52,500 bases of DNA from Neocallimastix lanati (nom. inval.) (GCA_016946835.1 JACVTC010000022.1:1417501-1470000); one strand, 5' to 3'; counted from the first letter of the stretch, positions 10,416 to 20,545 are shown. Translations and numbers: made by a program. The notes: generated from the letters alone by a model not told the origin.

Positions 10416-13355
10416 TTTGTCGAAAAAAGGAGTGATCTTTCAGATTGCAATAGTATTTTTGACTATTTTAGTGTATTAGAGGAAGTGATTCCAGATCCTA
10501 ATATTAGTATTGATGATATTTCAAAGAAATTTATTTCAACTTCATTCAATATTGCTAAGGAACTTAATATCACGTCAATTTCAGAAGTTCGAAAATCTTT
10601 TTTTCATATGTCGCAGAAAATATTTAATTTGCAAAAACTCAAAATGAAATTATATAAATCCATTAAAAGAAGAGGTTCTTATCATAATTTAGATGAATTT
10701 GAAGAATTAATTGATAAATATAATAGAATGTGCAAAATTATTCATCATATGTGTAATATTTATAGGAAAACTGAATACCAACATTGGATTAATACAGGAT
10801 GTGAATATATGAAATCTCATAACCCTAAAAAAGCTTGGAAATGGCTTAAAACAACAGCAAAAGTAGATAAATTTAAAAATATGTCAAATTCTCCAGTAAA
10901 GGACAAAAATGGTAAACTAGCTACTTCTACTAAAGAACAGTTAGAAGTATGGCACAATCACTATAAAAAACTTGCTTCAAGCCATTCTGATATCAATAGT
11001 GCATTAATCGAATGGTATAATAAATTTTCCAATGGAACATTTAGGTATACGAGACACAATGAATGGGAAATAAATCAAGACATCAGTATAGAAGAAATTA
11101 GAGAAGCAATTTTGGCTACTCCAAATTTTAAAGCTTCAGGCCCGGATGGAATTCCTATTGAATTTTATAAAGCTTTAATTCCTCCGGATGACGAAAATTC
11201 AGTAAATAATTCTTCTTCTGGTTTAAATTGTTTACAGAAGATATACTCAAGAATTTGGAATGGAGAATTTCCTAGCTCATGGAATGAAGCAAGTATTATA
11301 TCTATTCCTAAAAAAGGAGATGATCTATCTGATTGTGACAATTATCGAGGTATCTCTCTGATTAACAATGGTATTAAACTCATTTCGAAAATAGTCTCCA
11401 AAAGAATTTCAGAATATGGACTTAAAAATAATTTTATTAGGCCAGAGCAATTTGGATTTCGTACTAAAGAAGAATGTGTTAGTTTATTTATCTCAATTCG
11501 AGAAATTTGTCAAAGGCGTAAAAATGATAATAAAGAAACTTACCTAGCTTTTCTAGATTTAAAAAAGGCATATGATTCTGTTCCAATAGGTAATATTTTA
11601 TATAAATTAGATGCTTTAGGTATTAGAGGTAAATGTTATCAATTTATAAAAAATCTATATTTGACATCCAAAGCTAGTGTTAAAATTGATGATCAATATT
11701 CGGAATCTTTTAATATTATGAAAGGAGTTAGACAAGGTTGTCCACTATCACCAATTCTTTTCAATCTTTTTATTAATGACATTTTTAATGATGTTTCAGA
11801 ACTTGGAATTCCTTTAGGCGAATCTAGATGTTGTGGTGGACTCTTTGCAGATGATATTGTTCTATGCGCACCGTCAAGAACTAAGTTGAAAAAAATGCTT
11901 AAGAAGGTAAATGAATGGGCTAAATTTAATATGATGAATTTTGGAATTAATAAGTGTGCAACGATGGTGATTCGACCAGACACACCTCTTTTTCAAAATA
12001 AAAGAGATCCTACTTTTTATCTTGCTGGTCAACCAATTCCAATAACTAAATGTTATACCTATTTAGGTATACCATTTGATAAAAGCTTATCGTTGAAACC
12101 TATTATTAAATTACTTAACTCTAAAGTAACTAAAGCTCTCTTTTCTGTTAGTAAATTTCTTTCAAATTCCAAAATTCCTATTCCATTTAAGAAGATTATA
12201 ATTAACTCTTATGTACTTAGTAAAGTCTCTTACTTTGCACCTTTACTTGGTTCGAATAAAACGAGAACAAATAATACTCAGAAATTAATTAATAAAGGAT
12301 TAAGATGGATTGCAGGTATACAAAAAGCCAAATCATTTATTAATGTATATTCTATTTCAAAAGATTTACATATTCCTCCATTGTCAGCTAAGTGTGCTTT
12401 GTCTCAGGTCAAATGTTTTGATAAATGGAAAAATTCAAATTGTATTATTTCCTATTTAGTTAATAATATTCCAAAATCTAGAAAATATACATGGACAAAA
12501 GAAAGTAGAACTCTTAAACGTAAACTAGAGAAAAGAGGTAATAACGATAATAAAATCAAGGATTTTTATTGGAAAAGAGATATGAAAATCAATTCTATTA
12601 AAGCTGAGTTTTATGACAAAAACAAATTCGAAGAAACATCAAAATTTATAAAACTTTGTTATGACTATCCTGATCTTTCATATGGTTTCTATTGGCTATT
12701 GAGAGCACGAAGCGGATATAGATTAGATGCTAGAATTGCTAAAGCTGCAAAAATAGTGGACCAAATGTGTCCTAATTTTTGTCCCTGTTGTAAAAGTAAT
12801 AAACAATGGATAAGTCATTGGTTAATTGATTGTCCCTTTTTCAATCATACTCGTAGTAAAGTTAATGATAAAATTTTATTTTTATATAATGCTTTTTACC
12901 GTGGCAACCTAACAAATGATATTGTTAATAGTAATAATGATAATAGTAATAGTAATAATAGTAATAGTTATAATAGTAATAATAATATTAGTAATAGTAT
13001 TTTTAGTAATGTTAGTAATAGTATTGAAAATAATGTGTATATTGATTCTAGTGTGTGTGAAAAAGTGTTTAATTTCCTTCTTGGAGGTCGAAGTATTAAT
13101 AACAGTACAAGGGAATGGAAGGATCTATTTAAGTGCCAGATGAAATCAGGTGCTTATTCTGATACTCCGTTCTTAGTGGTTACTGCGGCACTTCTCCAAT
13201 CGATTATACCTATTGCTATTGGCCAGCAATGGTCTTTGTTCAATAGGTTCAAATCGAATCGTACTACTACTACCAAGAGCGTCAATGCTGAAGAAACAGT
13301 AAGACAGGCCAGCAGGGCTAGCGCAACCAATGAAGATCATAATTTTGTATCTTAA
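10410..13355 (+). CDS. LINE reverse transcriptase ORF, endonuclease missing
   Basis: Reverse transcriptase of a non-LTR retrotransposon, which copies its RNA onto nicked target DNA. The frame encodes up to 981 residues, but the first few codons are probably flank sequence. Residues about 10-240 are the linker before the RT domain; RT spans roughly 240-560 with GPDGIPIEFYKAL, NYRGISLI, FLDLKKAYDSV (first catalytic Asp), GVRQGCPLSP and LFADDIVL (catalytic Asp pair). A C-terminal zinc-knuckle motif, C-x2-C-x8-H-x4-C, lies near 786-805 (CPCC to H and C). It is followed by an Asn/Ser-rich low-complexity tract (nt 12918-13040) and a tail ending EDHNFVS. The apurinic-type endonuclease that normally precedes RT is absent, so this copy cannot retrotranspose by itself. 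No stops or frameshifts occur within the domain. Confidence 0.93.
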   Translation: MMFVEKRSDLSDCNSIFDYFSVLEEVIPDPNISIDDISKKFISTSFNIAKELNITSISEVRKSFFHMSQKIFNLQKLKMKLYKSIKRRGSYHNLDEFEELIDKYNRMCKIIHHMCNIYRKTEYQHWINTGCEYMKSHNPKKAWKWLKTTAKVDKFKNMSNSPVKDKNGKLATSTKEQLEVWHNHYKKLASSHSDINSALIEWYNKFSNGTFRYTRHNEWEINQDISIEEIREAILATPNFKASGPDGIPIEFYKALIPPDDENSVNNSSSGLNCLQKIYSRIWNGEFPSSWNEASIISIPKKGDDLSDCDNYRGISLINNGIKLISKIVSKRISEYGLKNNFIRPEQFGFRTKEECVSLFISIREICQRRKNDNKETYLAFLDLKKAYDSVPIGNILYKLDALGIRGKCYQFIKNLYLTSKASVKIDDQYSESFNIMKGVRQGCPLSPILFNLFINDIFNDVSELGIPLGESRCCGGLFADDIVLCAPSRTKLKKMLKKVNEWAKFNMMNFGINKCATMVIRPDTPLFQNKRDPTFYLAGQPIPITKCYTYLGIPFDKSLSLKPIIKLLNSKVTKALFSVSKFLSNSKIPIPFKKIIINSYVLSKVSYFAPLLGSNKTRTNNTQKLINKGLRWIAGIQKAKSFINVYSISKDLHIPPLSAKCALSQVKCFDKWKNSNCIISYLVNNIPKSRKYTWTKESRTLKRKLEKRGNNDNKIKDFYWKRDMKINSIKAEFYDKNKFEETSKFIKLCYDYPDLSYGFYWLLRARSGYRLDARIAKAAKIVDQMCPNFCPCCKSNKQWISHWLIDCPFFNHTRSKVNDKILFLYNAFYRGNLTNDIVNSNNDNSNSNNSNSYNSNNNISNSIFSNVSNSIENNVYIDSSVCEKVFNFLLGGRSINNSTREWKDLFKCQMKSGAYSDTPFLVVTAALLQSIIPIAIGQQWSLFNRFKSNRTTTTKSVNAEETVRQASRASATNEDHNFVS

Positions 13356-13583
13356 AATTATGATTAACATTGCGAAGTCAAAGTTAATTATTATACTTCA
13401 GTATAATAATGCCCTTGTGAAGTCTTACAAATATTAATTAAATGAAACTAGAATATATTATACCATTATTTTATTTTTATTTTGTGTTTTATTTTTTGTT
13501 ATTTTTTTATTTTTTTTTTTTATTATTTTATTACATGTATTTTATCAAATATTTAATTAATAAAGATGAAACAAGTTTGCTGC

Positions 13584-13615
<32 letters not shown>
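10420..13615 (+). mobile_element. 5'-truncated LINE retrotransposon, copy 1
   Basis: Non-LTR retrotransposon copy lacking its 5' part: similarity to the fuller copy at 13616-18019 begins only after the endonuclease domain. It has an uninterrupted ORF, about 230 bases of 3' untranslated sequence with AATAAAG at 13558-13564, and a terminal run of about 27 A ending near 13615. Copy 2 starts directly after the A tail. The open ORF and crisp tail suggest recent insertion. The 5' end is approximate. Confidence 0.85.
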
Positions 13616-13618
<3 letters not shown>

Positions 13619-13669
13619 ATTCACTATAAATAAAAATTAAGTCAGTTTTGTTTTCACCAAACTCTAAAC

Positions 13670-14365
13670 ATGGATGCTTCTAGCTCAATTAATACTACTC
13701 TCTTCCATCGTGGTTTTTACTGCTTCGGTAATCATATGAACAATTATAGCCTTATCTTTATCCACAACCTTAATTCTTGGTCCCCTAGTAATCTAATGGC
13801 TCAAGTTATTAGTAAGATCCCTAATTACAATGAAATTATTCCTTATGCCAAAAAACTTTTTTCTCCAAGGTACGGCTCATACTTCATTATTAGGGTTAAT
13901 AAGCACAAAAATGATCTCAAATTTTTTGATGTTTTAGATTTCTTAAGAGATAAAATTCCTGAAACAGCTAAAATTACCTGGACCTTGTGTAATAAACTTA
14001 AACAAATGAACAAGTCGAGAAAATCTAATAACATTGATGTTGAACTTAATCCTATGGCGAAAGATTTTTTCTCTAGCCATCTAAATTCAAATTCTTCTTT
14101 CTTTAATCTCTGTGTTAGTTGGAATATTAACGGTTGGAATACTGAAAAACGTGATAGTATTTTATATCTCAACTCTATTTTCAAACCTATATGTATCTGT
14201 TTACAAGAAACTGGAAAAAGTAAATATCTTCCAAAAGATGTTTCATCACCATTAATTCCATACTACAACTCAGTTTTCCTTAGAGCTAATCCTAAAATCC
14301 CTGGTATGAGAGGACTCTTTATTGGTGTTCATTCTTCGTGCTCTTTCTTCCAAGAACCATTTTAA
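13670..14365 (+). CDS. LINE copy 2 ORF, 5' part: N-terminal domain and start of endonuclease
   Basis: First 231 residues of the LINE polyprotein. Residues 1-145 are a domain I cannot match by memory; its order of predicted strands and helices (SLIFIHNL, a helix to VISKI, IIPYAKKLF, YGSYFIIRV, a helix FFDVLDFLRDKIP, AKITWTL) would fit an RRM-like fold such as found in LINE ORF1 proteins. From about 150 the apurinic/apyrimidinic-type endonuclease starts: CVSWNINGWNTEKRD then CICLQETGKS (the catalytic Glu). The frame stops at 14363-14365, inside the endonuclease, and protein similarity continues in the -1 frame at once. ATG at 13670 is the first in frame after the A tail of copy 1. Confidence 0.85.
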   Translation: MDASSSINTTLFHRGFYCFGNHMNNYSLIFIHNLNSWSPSNLMAQVISKIPNYNEIIPYAKKLFSPRYGSYFIIRVNKHKNDLKFFDVLDFLRDKIPETAKITWTLCNKLKQMNKSRKSNNIDVELNPMAKDFFSSHLNSNSSFFNLCVSWNINGWNTEKRDSILYLNSIFKPICICLQETGKSKYLPKDVSSPLIPYYNSVFLRANPKIPGMRGLFIGVHSSCSFFQEPF

Positions 14366-17300
14366 ACAAATATATCATTTCAGTAAATATTACTTCTTTC
14401 TGGAATCAAAAATGTACTATTGGTAATATCTACTTCCCTCAAAGCAAATGGAAGGAAGAAAGACTAGCTGCTTTTGATGAACTTTCTCAATGGTTACGTT
14501 TTCACAATAGAAAAAACGTTCCTGCTGTCCTAGTTGGTGATTTTAACATGTCATTAAAGAAGATCAAAACATACATTTCAAATAATTTTCCTAATTGGTA
14601 TATTGCTCCCTTATATGGTAATAAATTTACTTATGCCAAAGGTACTAGATCATCTTGTATTGACCATGTCATCTATAATGAGGCTTTGGCAGCTCATTTT
14701 AATAAAACCTCGGTTTGCACTTCATTTTATGGTATTTCTGATCATAAACCTATTATACTTTCTTGCAACAAAGTTCTCTCCGATGGCTTTATAAGGCCTG
14801 CTAAAATTTCTAAATGGTCTACACATATTTGTAAAACAAAAAATTCAGATATTTTATCACATAATTATTTTTCAATCTTAGCAAATGACCTCGATTCTCA
14901 TTACAATTCGCTCACGGCTGATGAAATGGTAGAAAAATTTATCAATACAGCAAATAATATCGGGAAGAATATTAAGGCTTTCATTCCAACAAATTTAAAG
15001 GGCTCTGCTTTTCATTGTTCTTATTACATTAAAAAACTGTCTCATGAAAAACATATTGCATTTCGAAATATTAAGCCTTACTTTAATTGTGAAAATGTTG
15101 ATAATTACCTTGAACAATTTAATAAATATGAAAAACTTTGCAAATTAATCAAGAAAACAAAAAGCAAATTTCGTTCTGCTAGATTTAAAGCCAATATAGT
15201 AAAAATTGGTAATTATTTTTTGAACAAAGATTTCAAAAATGGATGGAGATGTTTAAAAAAAATGGCTAAACCATCGTATTCATCTACCTCCCCTACTTGC
15301 ATAAAATCTAAATTTGGTCAAGATATTATCTCTCCTACTAAACAATTAGATAGATGGGCTGAATATTATAAAGATCTAGCTTCTGATCCCTCAGGTCACA
15401 GCCTTAATCGTAACTTCTGGATCCATGCTTTAAGGAATATTAGTCTTAGATCCTCTACCTGGAATATAAATGGTCCCATTACGATTGACGATATTAAAAA
15501 AACAATTTCATCTATGAAAAACAACAAAGCACCCGGCCCCGATGGTATCCCGATTGAATTCTACAAAGCTCTGTTTTGCAATGAAGAATTACTAGAAACA
15601 CATCCTGCTGCTGGAAAGTGTCTTAAATTGATTTTTAATAAAATATGGAATGGGTCTTTTCCTAAAAAATGGAACTCAGCTTCTATTGTATCAATCCCTA
15701 AGAAAGGTGACCTATCAGATTGTAGTAATTATCGAGGTATTTCTCTCATTAATGTTGGACTGAAAATCATTTCAAAAATTGTAACAGATAGAATATCTTC
15801 TTACGTACTCTCACACAATTTCATTAGACCTGAACAATTTGGTTTTCGCAACCGTGAAGAATGCATTAGTTTATTCATTTCAGTTAGAGAAATATGCCAA
15901 AGAAGAAAATTTCAAGGAAAATTCACATATTTAGCCTTTTTAGATCTTAAAAAAGCTTATGATTCAGTTCCTATTTTTAACATTCTTACTAAATTATATC
16001 ATTATGGAGTACGTGGTAAATGTTTTGATTTTCTTTGTAATTTATATACTTCATCTAAAGCTCGTGCTCGATTTGCTTCAATGTTATCAAATGAATTTCC
16101 TATTAAAAAAGGTGTTCGTCAAGGTTGTCCATTATCTCCGATTTTATTCAATTTATTCATCAATGATATATTAAATGACTGTGAAAAGTATGGTGTTAAT
16201 ATTGGAAGAAAAAAGTGTTGTGGTGGACTCTTTGCTGATGATGTTGTTCTCATTGCTCCAAGTGCAAAAAATTTAGAAAAATTATTAAAAAAGGTACATA
16301 GATGGGCTAATTTAAATGAAATGACTTTTGGTATTGAAAAATGTGTAACTATGGTTATAAAACCAATGAACTTCCAATCTCCTCCAAACTATAGTGACCC
16401 AACCTTCTATTTAGGAATGAATGCTATTCCTAAAGTTTCTAGTTATATTTATCTTGGTATTCCTTTTTCTGATGATCTCTTACTAGAACACATTATATCT
16501 CACATGCATTTTAAAGTTAGAAAATCCCTTCTTTCATTTACACATTTCTTCTCAAATAAACTTATCCCTATTGCATACAAGAAAAAAGTTCTTCAATCCT
16601 TTGTTATTAGTAAAGTAATTTATTATTCTCCTTTACTTGGTTCAAACAAATCTAGAACGGCCAGAATTCAAACATTAATTAATACTGGTCTATTTTGGTG
16701 TATCGGCTCCTTCTCTAAAAATGGTAAAATAAGTTCAGAAGACAATGACTATATTAGACATAATTCAACAATGAGTACTTATGCTTTATCTCGAGATCTA
16801 AGCATCCCTCCTATTGCTGGTATCTACGCAGCCTTACAGATTAAATCATTTGCAAAATGGAGTAAATCAAACTGTATTATAAAGGATCTTATTAAATCTA
16901 TTCCCAAAATGCATTATGATTCCTGGACTAAAGAATCTAGAACACTGTATAAAAAAATCAAAAAATATAAATGTGAAAAATATGACGATATTTTAGAACG
17001 TTACTGGAAATCAGTTTTCAAATTTCAAGGTATTAAAGGTCAAAATTACGATTGTAATAAGTTCTCAAACAATAAAGCTATAATTATGCTTAGCTTAAAA
17101 TATCCCAAATTCAACTTAGGGTTTTCGTGGATTATACTTTTACGTTGTGGTTATAAATACAATACTATTATTGCTATTAAAATGGGTAGAGTTTCAGAAG
17201 ATTGTCCAAAGTCTTGCCCCTGTTGTGGTGAAGGTAATCAATCTTTTGAACATTGGATTTTTAAATGCGATGCTCTTGCATCTTTTAGATGGAATTCTTT

Positions 17301-17832
17301 AAATTTCATCGATGATCTCTATGTTTTATTTCTTAGGAAGATTAGAGTGTTTAATCCTCTTTCTTCCTATGACTCTATTTCTAAATTTGAAGATTATATC
17401 AATCATTATATATACTTGTTCCTTCTTGGTGGGACTTTAGTTTTAAATGAACTACATTTCGATAGTGGGGAACAGAGACATTTAAATGAACTACTTTTCA
17501 AAGGTTCATCTGAGTCACCTGTTCCAAAAATTGTGGGCTTGGCGGAATTCTTAACAAGTGCAATACCTATCATAAGTAGTTCGTTTGAGCTATTATTTGA
17601 TAGGTATTGCAAAATACCAAACTTATCCAAGAGCGTCGACGTCGTACTGATAAGGCATAATGATAATACAGGATCGTCATCTATTGCTACGAAGGATGAA
17701 TCTCTCCCTAGTAGTTCAATAAATGATGAGTCCGGGGAGAGTTTAGTGGACACCACACTATCTATTTTAAAGATGTTACTTCTAGGTTTTATTTCTTTTT
17801 TATTTGATAGGAAGGGAAAAATTCCCGCATAG
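14338..17832 (+). CDS. LINE copy 2 ORF, 3' part: endonuclease remainder, RT, zinc knuckle
   Basis: Continuation of the LINE polyprotein in the next frame; there is no true start codon here (the frame overlaps the first part and opens with GTG). Residue numbers below count from 14338. The endonuclease continues with IGNIYFPQSKW, VLVGDFNMS near 60-68, SSCIDHVIYN and SDHKPII (catalytic Asp and His). The linker and RT follow: APGPDGIPIEFYKAL near 397, NYRGISLI, FLDLKKAYDSV near 533, GVRQGCPLSP and LFADDVVL near 630. A C-x2-C-x8-H-x4-C knuckle sits near 956-975. The tail has no Asn/Ser repeat, unlike copy 1. About 1,160 residues are open without interruption, so the -1 shift near 14360 is the only lesion between this part and the ATG at 13670. 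Confidence 0.93.
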   Translation: MLFLPRTILNKYIISVNITSFWNQKCTIGNIYFPQSKWKEERLAAFDELSQWLRFHNRKNVPAVLVGDFNMSLKKIKTYISNNFPNWYIAPLYGNKFTYAKGTRSSCIDHVIYNEALAAHFNKTSVCTSFYGISDHKPIILSCNKVLSDGFIRPAKISKWSTHICKTKNSDILSHNYFSILANDLDSHYNSLTADEMVEKFINTANNIGKNIKAFIPTNLKGSAFHCSYYIKKLSHEKHIAFRNIKPYFNCENVDNYLEQFNKYEKLCKLIKKTKSKFRSARFKANIVKIGNYFLNKDFKNGWRCLKKMAKPSYSSTSPTCIKSKFGQDIISPTKQLDRWAEYYKDLASDPSGHSLNRNFWIHALRNISLRSSTWNINGPITIDDIKKTISSMKNNKAPGPDGIPIEFYKALFCNEELLETHPAAGKCLKLIFNKIWNGSFPKKWNSASIVSIPKKGDLSDCSNYRGISLINVGLKIISKIVTDRISSYVLSHNFIRPEQFGFRNREECISLFISVREICQRRKFQGKFTYLAFLDLKKAYDSVPIFNILTKLYHYGVRGKCFDFLCNLYTSSKARARFASMLSNEFPIKKGVRQGCPLSPILFNLFINDILNDCEKYGVNIGRKKCCGGLFADDVVLIAPSAKNLEKLLKKVHRWANLNEMTFGIEKCVTMVIKPMNFQSPPNYSDPTFYLGMNAIPKVSSYIYLGIPFSDDLLLEHIISHMHFKVRKSLLSFTHFFSNKLIPIAYKKKVLQSFVISKVIYYSPLLGSNKSRTARIQTLINTGLFWCIGSFSKNGKISSEDNDYIRHNSTMSTYALSRDLSIPPIAGIYAALQIKSFAKWSKSNCIIKDLIKSIPKMHYDSWTKESRTLYKKIKKYKCEKYDDILERYWKSVFKFQGIKGQNYDCNKFSNNKAIIMLSLKYPKFNLGFSWIILLRCGYKYNTIIAIKMGRVSEDCPKSCPCCGEGNQSFEHWIFKCDALASFRWNSLNFIDDLYVLFLRKIRVFNPLSSYDSISKFEDYINHYIYLFLLGGTLVLNELHFDSGEQRHLNELLFKGSSESPVPKIVGLAEFLTSAIPIISSSFELLFDRYCKIPNLSKSVDVVLIRHNDNTGSSSIATKDESLPSSSINDESGESLVDTTLSILKMLLLGFISFLFDRKGKIPA

Positions 17833-18019
17833 TACAACTTGCCGAAATACATAGTATATTCGAGCTTTTTTATTTTTTTTTATTTTTTAATTTTTTATTT
17901 TTAATTTCAAATGTACTTTTCACCTACATGTATTTTTTTAAAATAAAATAAAATTAATAAAGTTTGGGAAGTGTATTCTCTTCCCTGTCTATAAAAAAAA
18001 AAAAAAAAAAAAAAAAAAA

Positions 18020-19190
18020 TTTATGAATGAATACTATTCCTAAATGTTTCTAGTTATATTTATCTTGATATTCCTTTTTCTGCTATATTTGACTTCCAAA
18101 GCCAGTGTTAAAATTGATGATCAATATTCGGAATCTTTTAATATTATGAAAGGAGTTAGACAAGGTTGTCTACTATCACCAATTCTTTTCAATCTTTTTA
18201 TTAATGACATTTTTAATGATTTTTCAGAACTTGGAATTCCTTTAGGCGAATCTAGATGTTGTGGTGGACTCTTTGCAGATGATATTGTTCTATGCGCACT
18301 GTCAAGAACTAAGTTAAAAAAAATGCTTAAGAAGGTAAATGAATGGGCTAAATTTAATATGATGAATTTTGGAATTAACAAGTGTGCAACGATGATGATT
18401 CGACCAGACTCACTTCTTTTTCAAAATAAAAGAGATCCTACTTTTTATCTTGCTGGTCAACCAATCCCAATAACTAAATGTTATACCTATTTAGGTATAC
18501 CATTTGATAAAAGCTTATCGTTGAACCCTATTATTAAATTACTTAACTCTAAAGTTACCAAAGCTCTCTTTTCTGTTATTAAATTTCTTTCAAATTCCAA
18601 AATTCCTATTCCATTTAAGAAGATTATAATTAACTCCTATGTACTTAGTAAAGTCTCTTTCTTTGCACCTTTACTTGGTTAAAATAAAGCGAGAACAAAT
18701 AATACTCAGAAATTAATTAATAAAAGATTAAGATGGGTTGCAGGTTTGCAAAAAGCCAAATCATTTATTAATGTATATTCTATTTCAAAAGATTTAAATA
18801 TTCCTCTATTGTCAGCTAAGTGTGCATTGTCTCAAGTCAATGTTTTGAAAAATGGAAAGATTCAAATTGTATTATTTCCTATTTAGTTAATAATATTTCA
18901 AAATCTAGAAAATATACATGGACGAAAGAAAGTAGAACTGCCAAAATGATTGAAAAGGACTGTCCAGAAAGTTGTCTATGTTGTTATAGAAAAAAAAGTA
19001 ATCTTCGATTGGAACATTGGTTTTCTAAATACTATCTTTTCAGTGAATTTCGAAAAAAATAATTTAAGGATATTGAAATTCTTTATGAAAAATTTTTTAT
19101 AATTTCCAAATATTGTTCAGTATCAAATAGTAATGTACACTATCTATTTTAAAGATGTTACTTTTTTGTTTTATTATTTTAGATTTAGCT
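18020..19190 (+). pseudogene. Patchwork LINE fragment, copy 3
   Basis: Short LINE piece lying directly after the A tail of copy 2. It is a mosaic. 18024-18082 resembles copy 2 at 16419-16476. 18083-18939 is nearly identical to copy 1 at about 11656-12515, with a stop replacing a Ser codon at 18680-18682 and a one-base loss near 18840. 18940-19131 resembles a third subfamily (also at 1-120), re-entering at the zinc knuckle after skipping about 75 codons. 19133-19160 returns to copy 2 sequence (17756-17785). The open frames 18044-18682 and 18820-19062 are pieces of this dead RT. It lacks the N-terminal part, endonuclease and much of RT. Confidence 0.8.
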
Positions 19191-19743
19191 GGTGATCATG
19201 TTACTACAACTTAAAGATACTATATATTTGATATACAATGTGATCTTTTTAGTGAAAATAAAAAGGATTAAACTATTTTTTTTTTTATAAAAAAAAAAAA
19301 AATAAAAAATATGCAAATAATAAATTAAAATAAAAATTAGAAATCATTTTTTATAACATTATAATACATATATTAAAGAATTAGTAATAATAATAAAGCT
19401 AATCTATATTTTAGATATAAAAAATATGATATTATTATAGTTTTAGTTTTAAGCTTGAATTTAATTCTATATATTAAAATTTAACCATTTTAACAAAAAA
19501 TTATTATAGTAGTTAAATGTTGAAAAAGTAAGCTTAAAACTAATTGAAATAATTGAATAACTATATTAATATTTATATAAATTAAAAAAAAAAAGAATAT
19601 TATAAAAAAAGTTTAAAAAAAATTTAAATATTTCACAAAAAAAAAGGAAAAATTGAAATTCATATCCAAATCATAAATTATGGTAAAATCTATTGTTATA
19701 ATTGTTATATGTATAAATACTAATTAATTTATTACATTTGATT
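19191..19743. other. AT-rich intergenic DNA after LINE array
   Basis: A/T-rich with A and T runs near 19277-19304. The first bases may be the 3' untranslated end of LINE copy 3. No ORF or RNA gene seen. Confidence 0.45.
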
Positions 19744-20000
19744 ATAAGCCATAATATTTCTTTATTTCATGGAAAATATTATTTAACGCATTCCTAAGGG
19801 GAGTTCATTTCGTTGTGCATTTCGAAAAATTTTTATTACAAAAATTTGTATTTTATTGTATGGCTTAAATATTTTTAATTTTAAGCCACTTAATTTTATT
19901 AGAATTTTAATGAATAATAATTAATTAATTAATTAAATAAAAATTTTCGAAATGACACACCCCCCATTCCTAAAAAATAATAAATAACATTGTGGCTTAT
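19744..20000. mobile_element. MITE-like inverted-repeat element
   Basis: About 257 bases bounded by imperfect terminal inverted repeats: ATAAGCCATAAT at 19744-19755 and ATTGTGGCTTAT at 19989-20000 (11 of 12 pair). Inner segments also pair: CATTTCGAAAAATTTTTA near 19818 with TAAAAATTTTCGAAATG near 19938. The middle has a perfect 8-base stem, GGCTTAAA/TTTAAGCC at 19862-19887. It has no coding capacity. A target duplication is not clear because the flanks are A/T-only, so it could instead be a chance or structural inverted repeat. Confidence 0.5.
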
Positions 20001-20329
20001 ATCTTTGACAATATTTATTTTTAAAATAAAAAATAATACATTAATAATTATTAATTAATAAAATTTATATTTATATTAGTTTAAATAATAGGAAAACATA
20101 TTTATTTTTAGTGGTTTATAATATATGAATCATTTAAATTTTAATATATTTAATATTTATATTATTTTTTATATTAATATTAAATTTTATATATTATATT
20201 TATTGTATTAATTTATTTAAAAGAATAAACGAAAGAATATTAATTAAGATTTAATGTAATATAATTTAATATAACTTAATATAAATTATTAGTCCCTTTT
20301 TATTAATTTTTTTTTTTCATATATTCCAG

Positions 20330-20545
20330 AATTATATAAAATTCAATTTATTGGTAATATATGTAAAAATTGTTCTAATATAACAGAATATAAATAATTA
20401 TATATAAAATTCAATTTATTGGTAATATATGTAAAAATTATTTTAATATAACAGAATATAAATAATTATATATAAAATTCAATTTATTGGTAATATATGT
20501 AAAATTTGTTTTAATATAACAGAATATAAATAATTATATATAAAA
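20330..20545. repeat. 68-bp tandem repeat, three copies
   Basis: The unit contains ttcaatttattggtaatat and repeats at 20342, 20410 and 20478, exactly 68 bases apart, with only a few substitutions between copies. The array ends in taattatatataaaat. Noncoding; about 500 bases upstream of the metacaspase start. Confidence 0.9.

Larger units (their letters stand above)
13616..18019 (+). mobile_element. Near full-length LINE retrotransposon, copy 2
   Basis: Begins directly after the A tail of copy 1, with about 50 bases of 5' leader before the ATG at 13670. It carries an N-terminal domain, endonuclease, RT and zinc knuckle. The ORF ends at 17832, followed by about 160 bases of 3' untranslated DNA with AATAAAG near 17954 and a terminal run of about 27 A (17993-18019). 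Its protein is related to copy 1 but clearly diverged, so the two belong to different subfamilies. Only one frameshift breaks it. Confidence 0.88.

Noticed and set aside
14338-14365. Programmed -1 ribosomal frameshift at TTTAAAC in LINE copy 2
   Set aside because: The heptamer phase does not match the incoming frame and no downstream stimulator structure is evident; a one-base loss is simpler. Kept only as a low-probability alternative.
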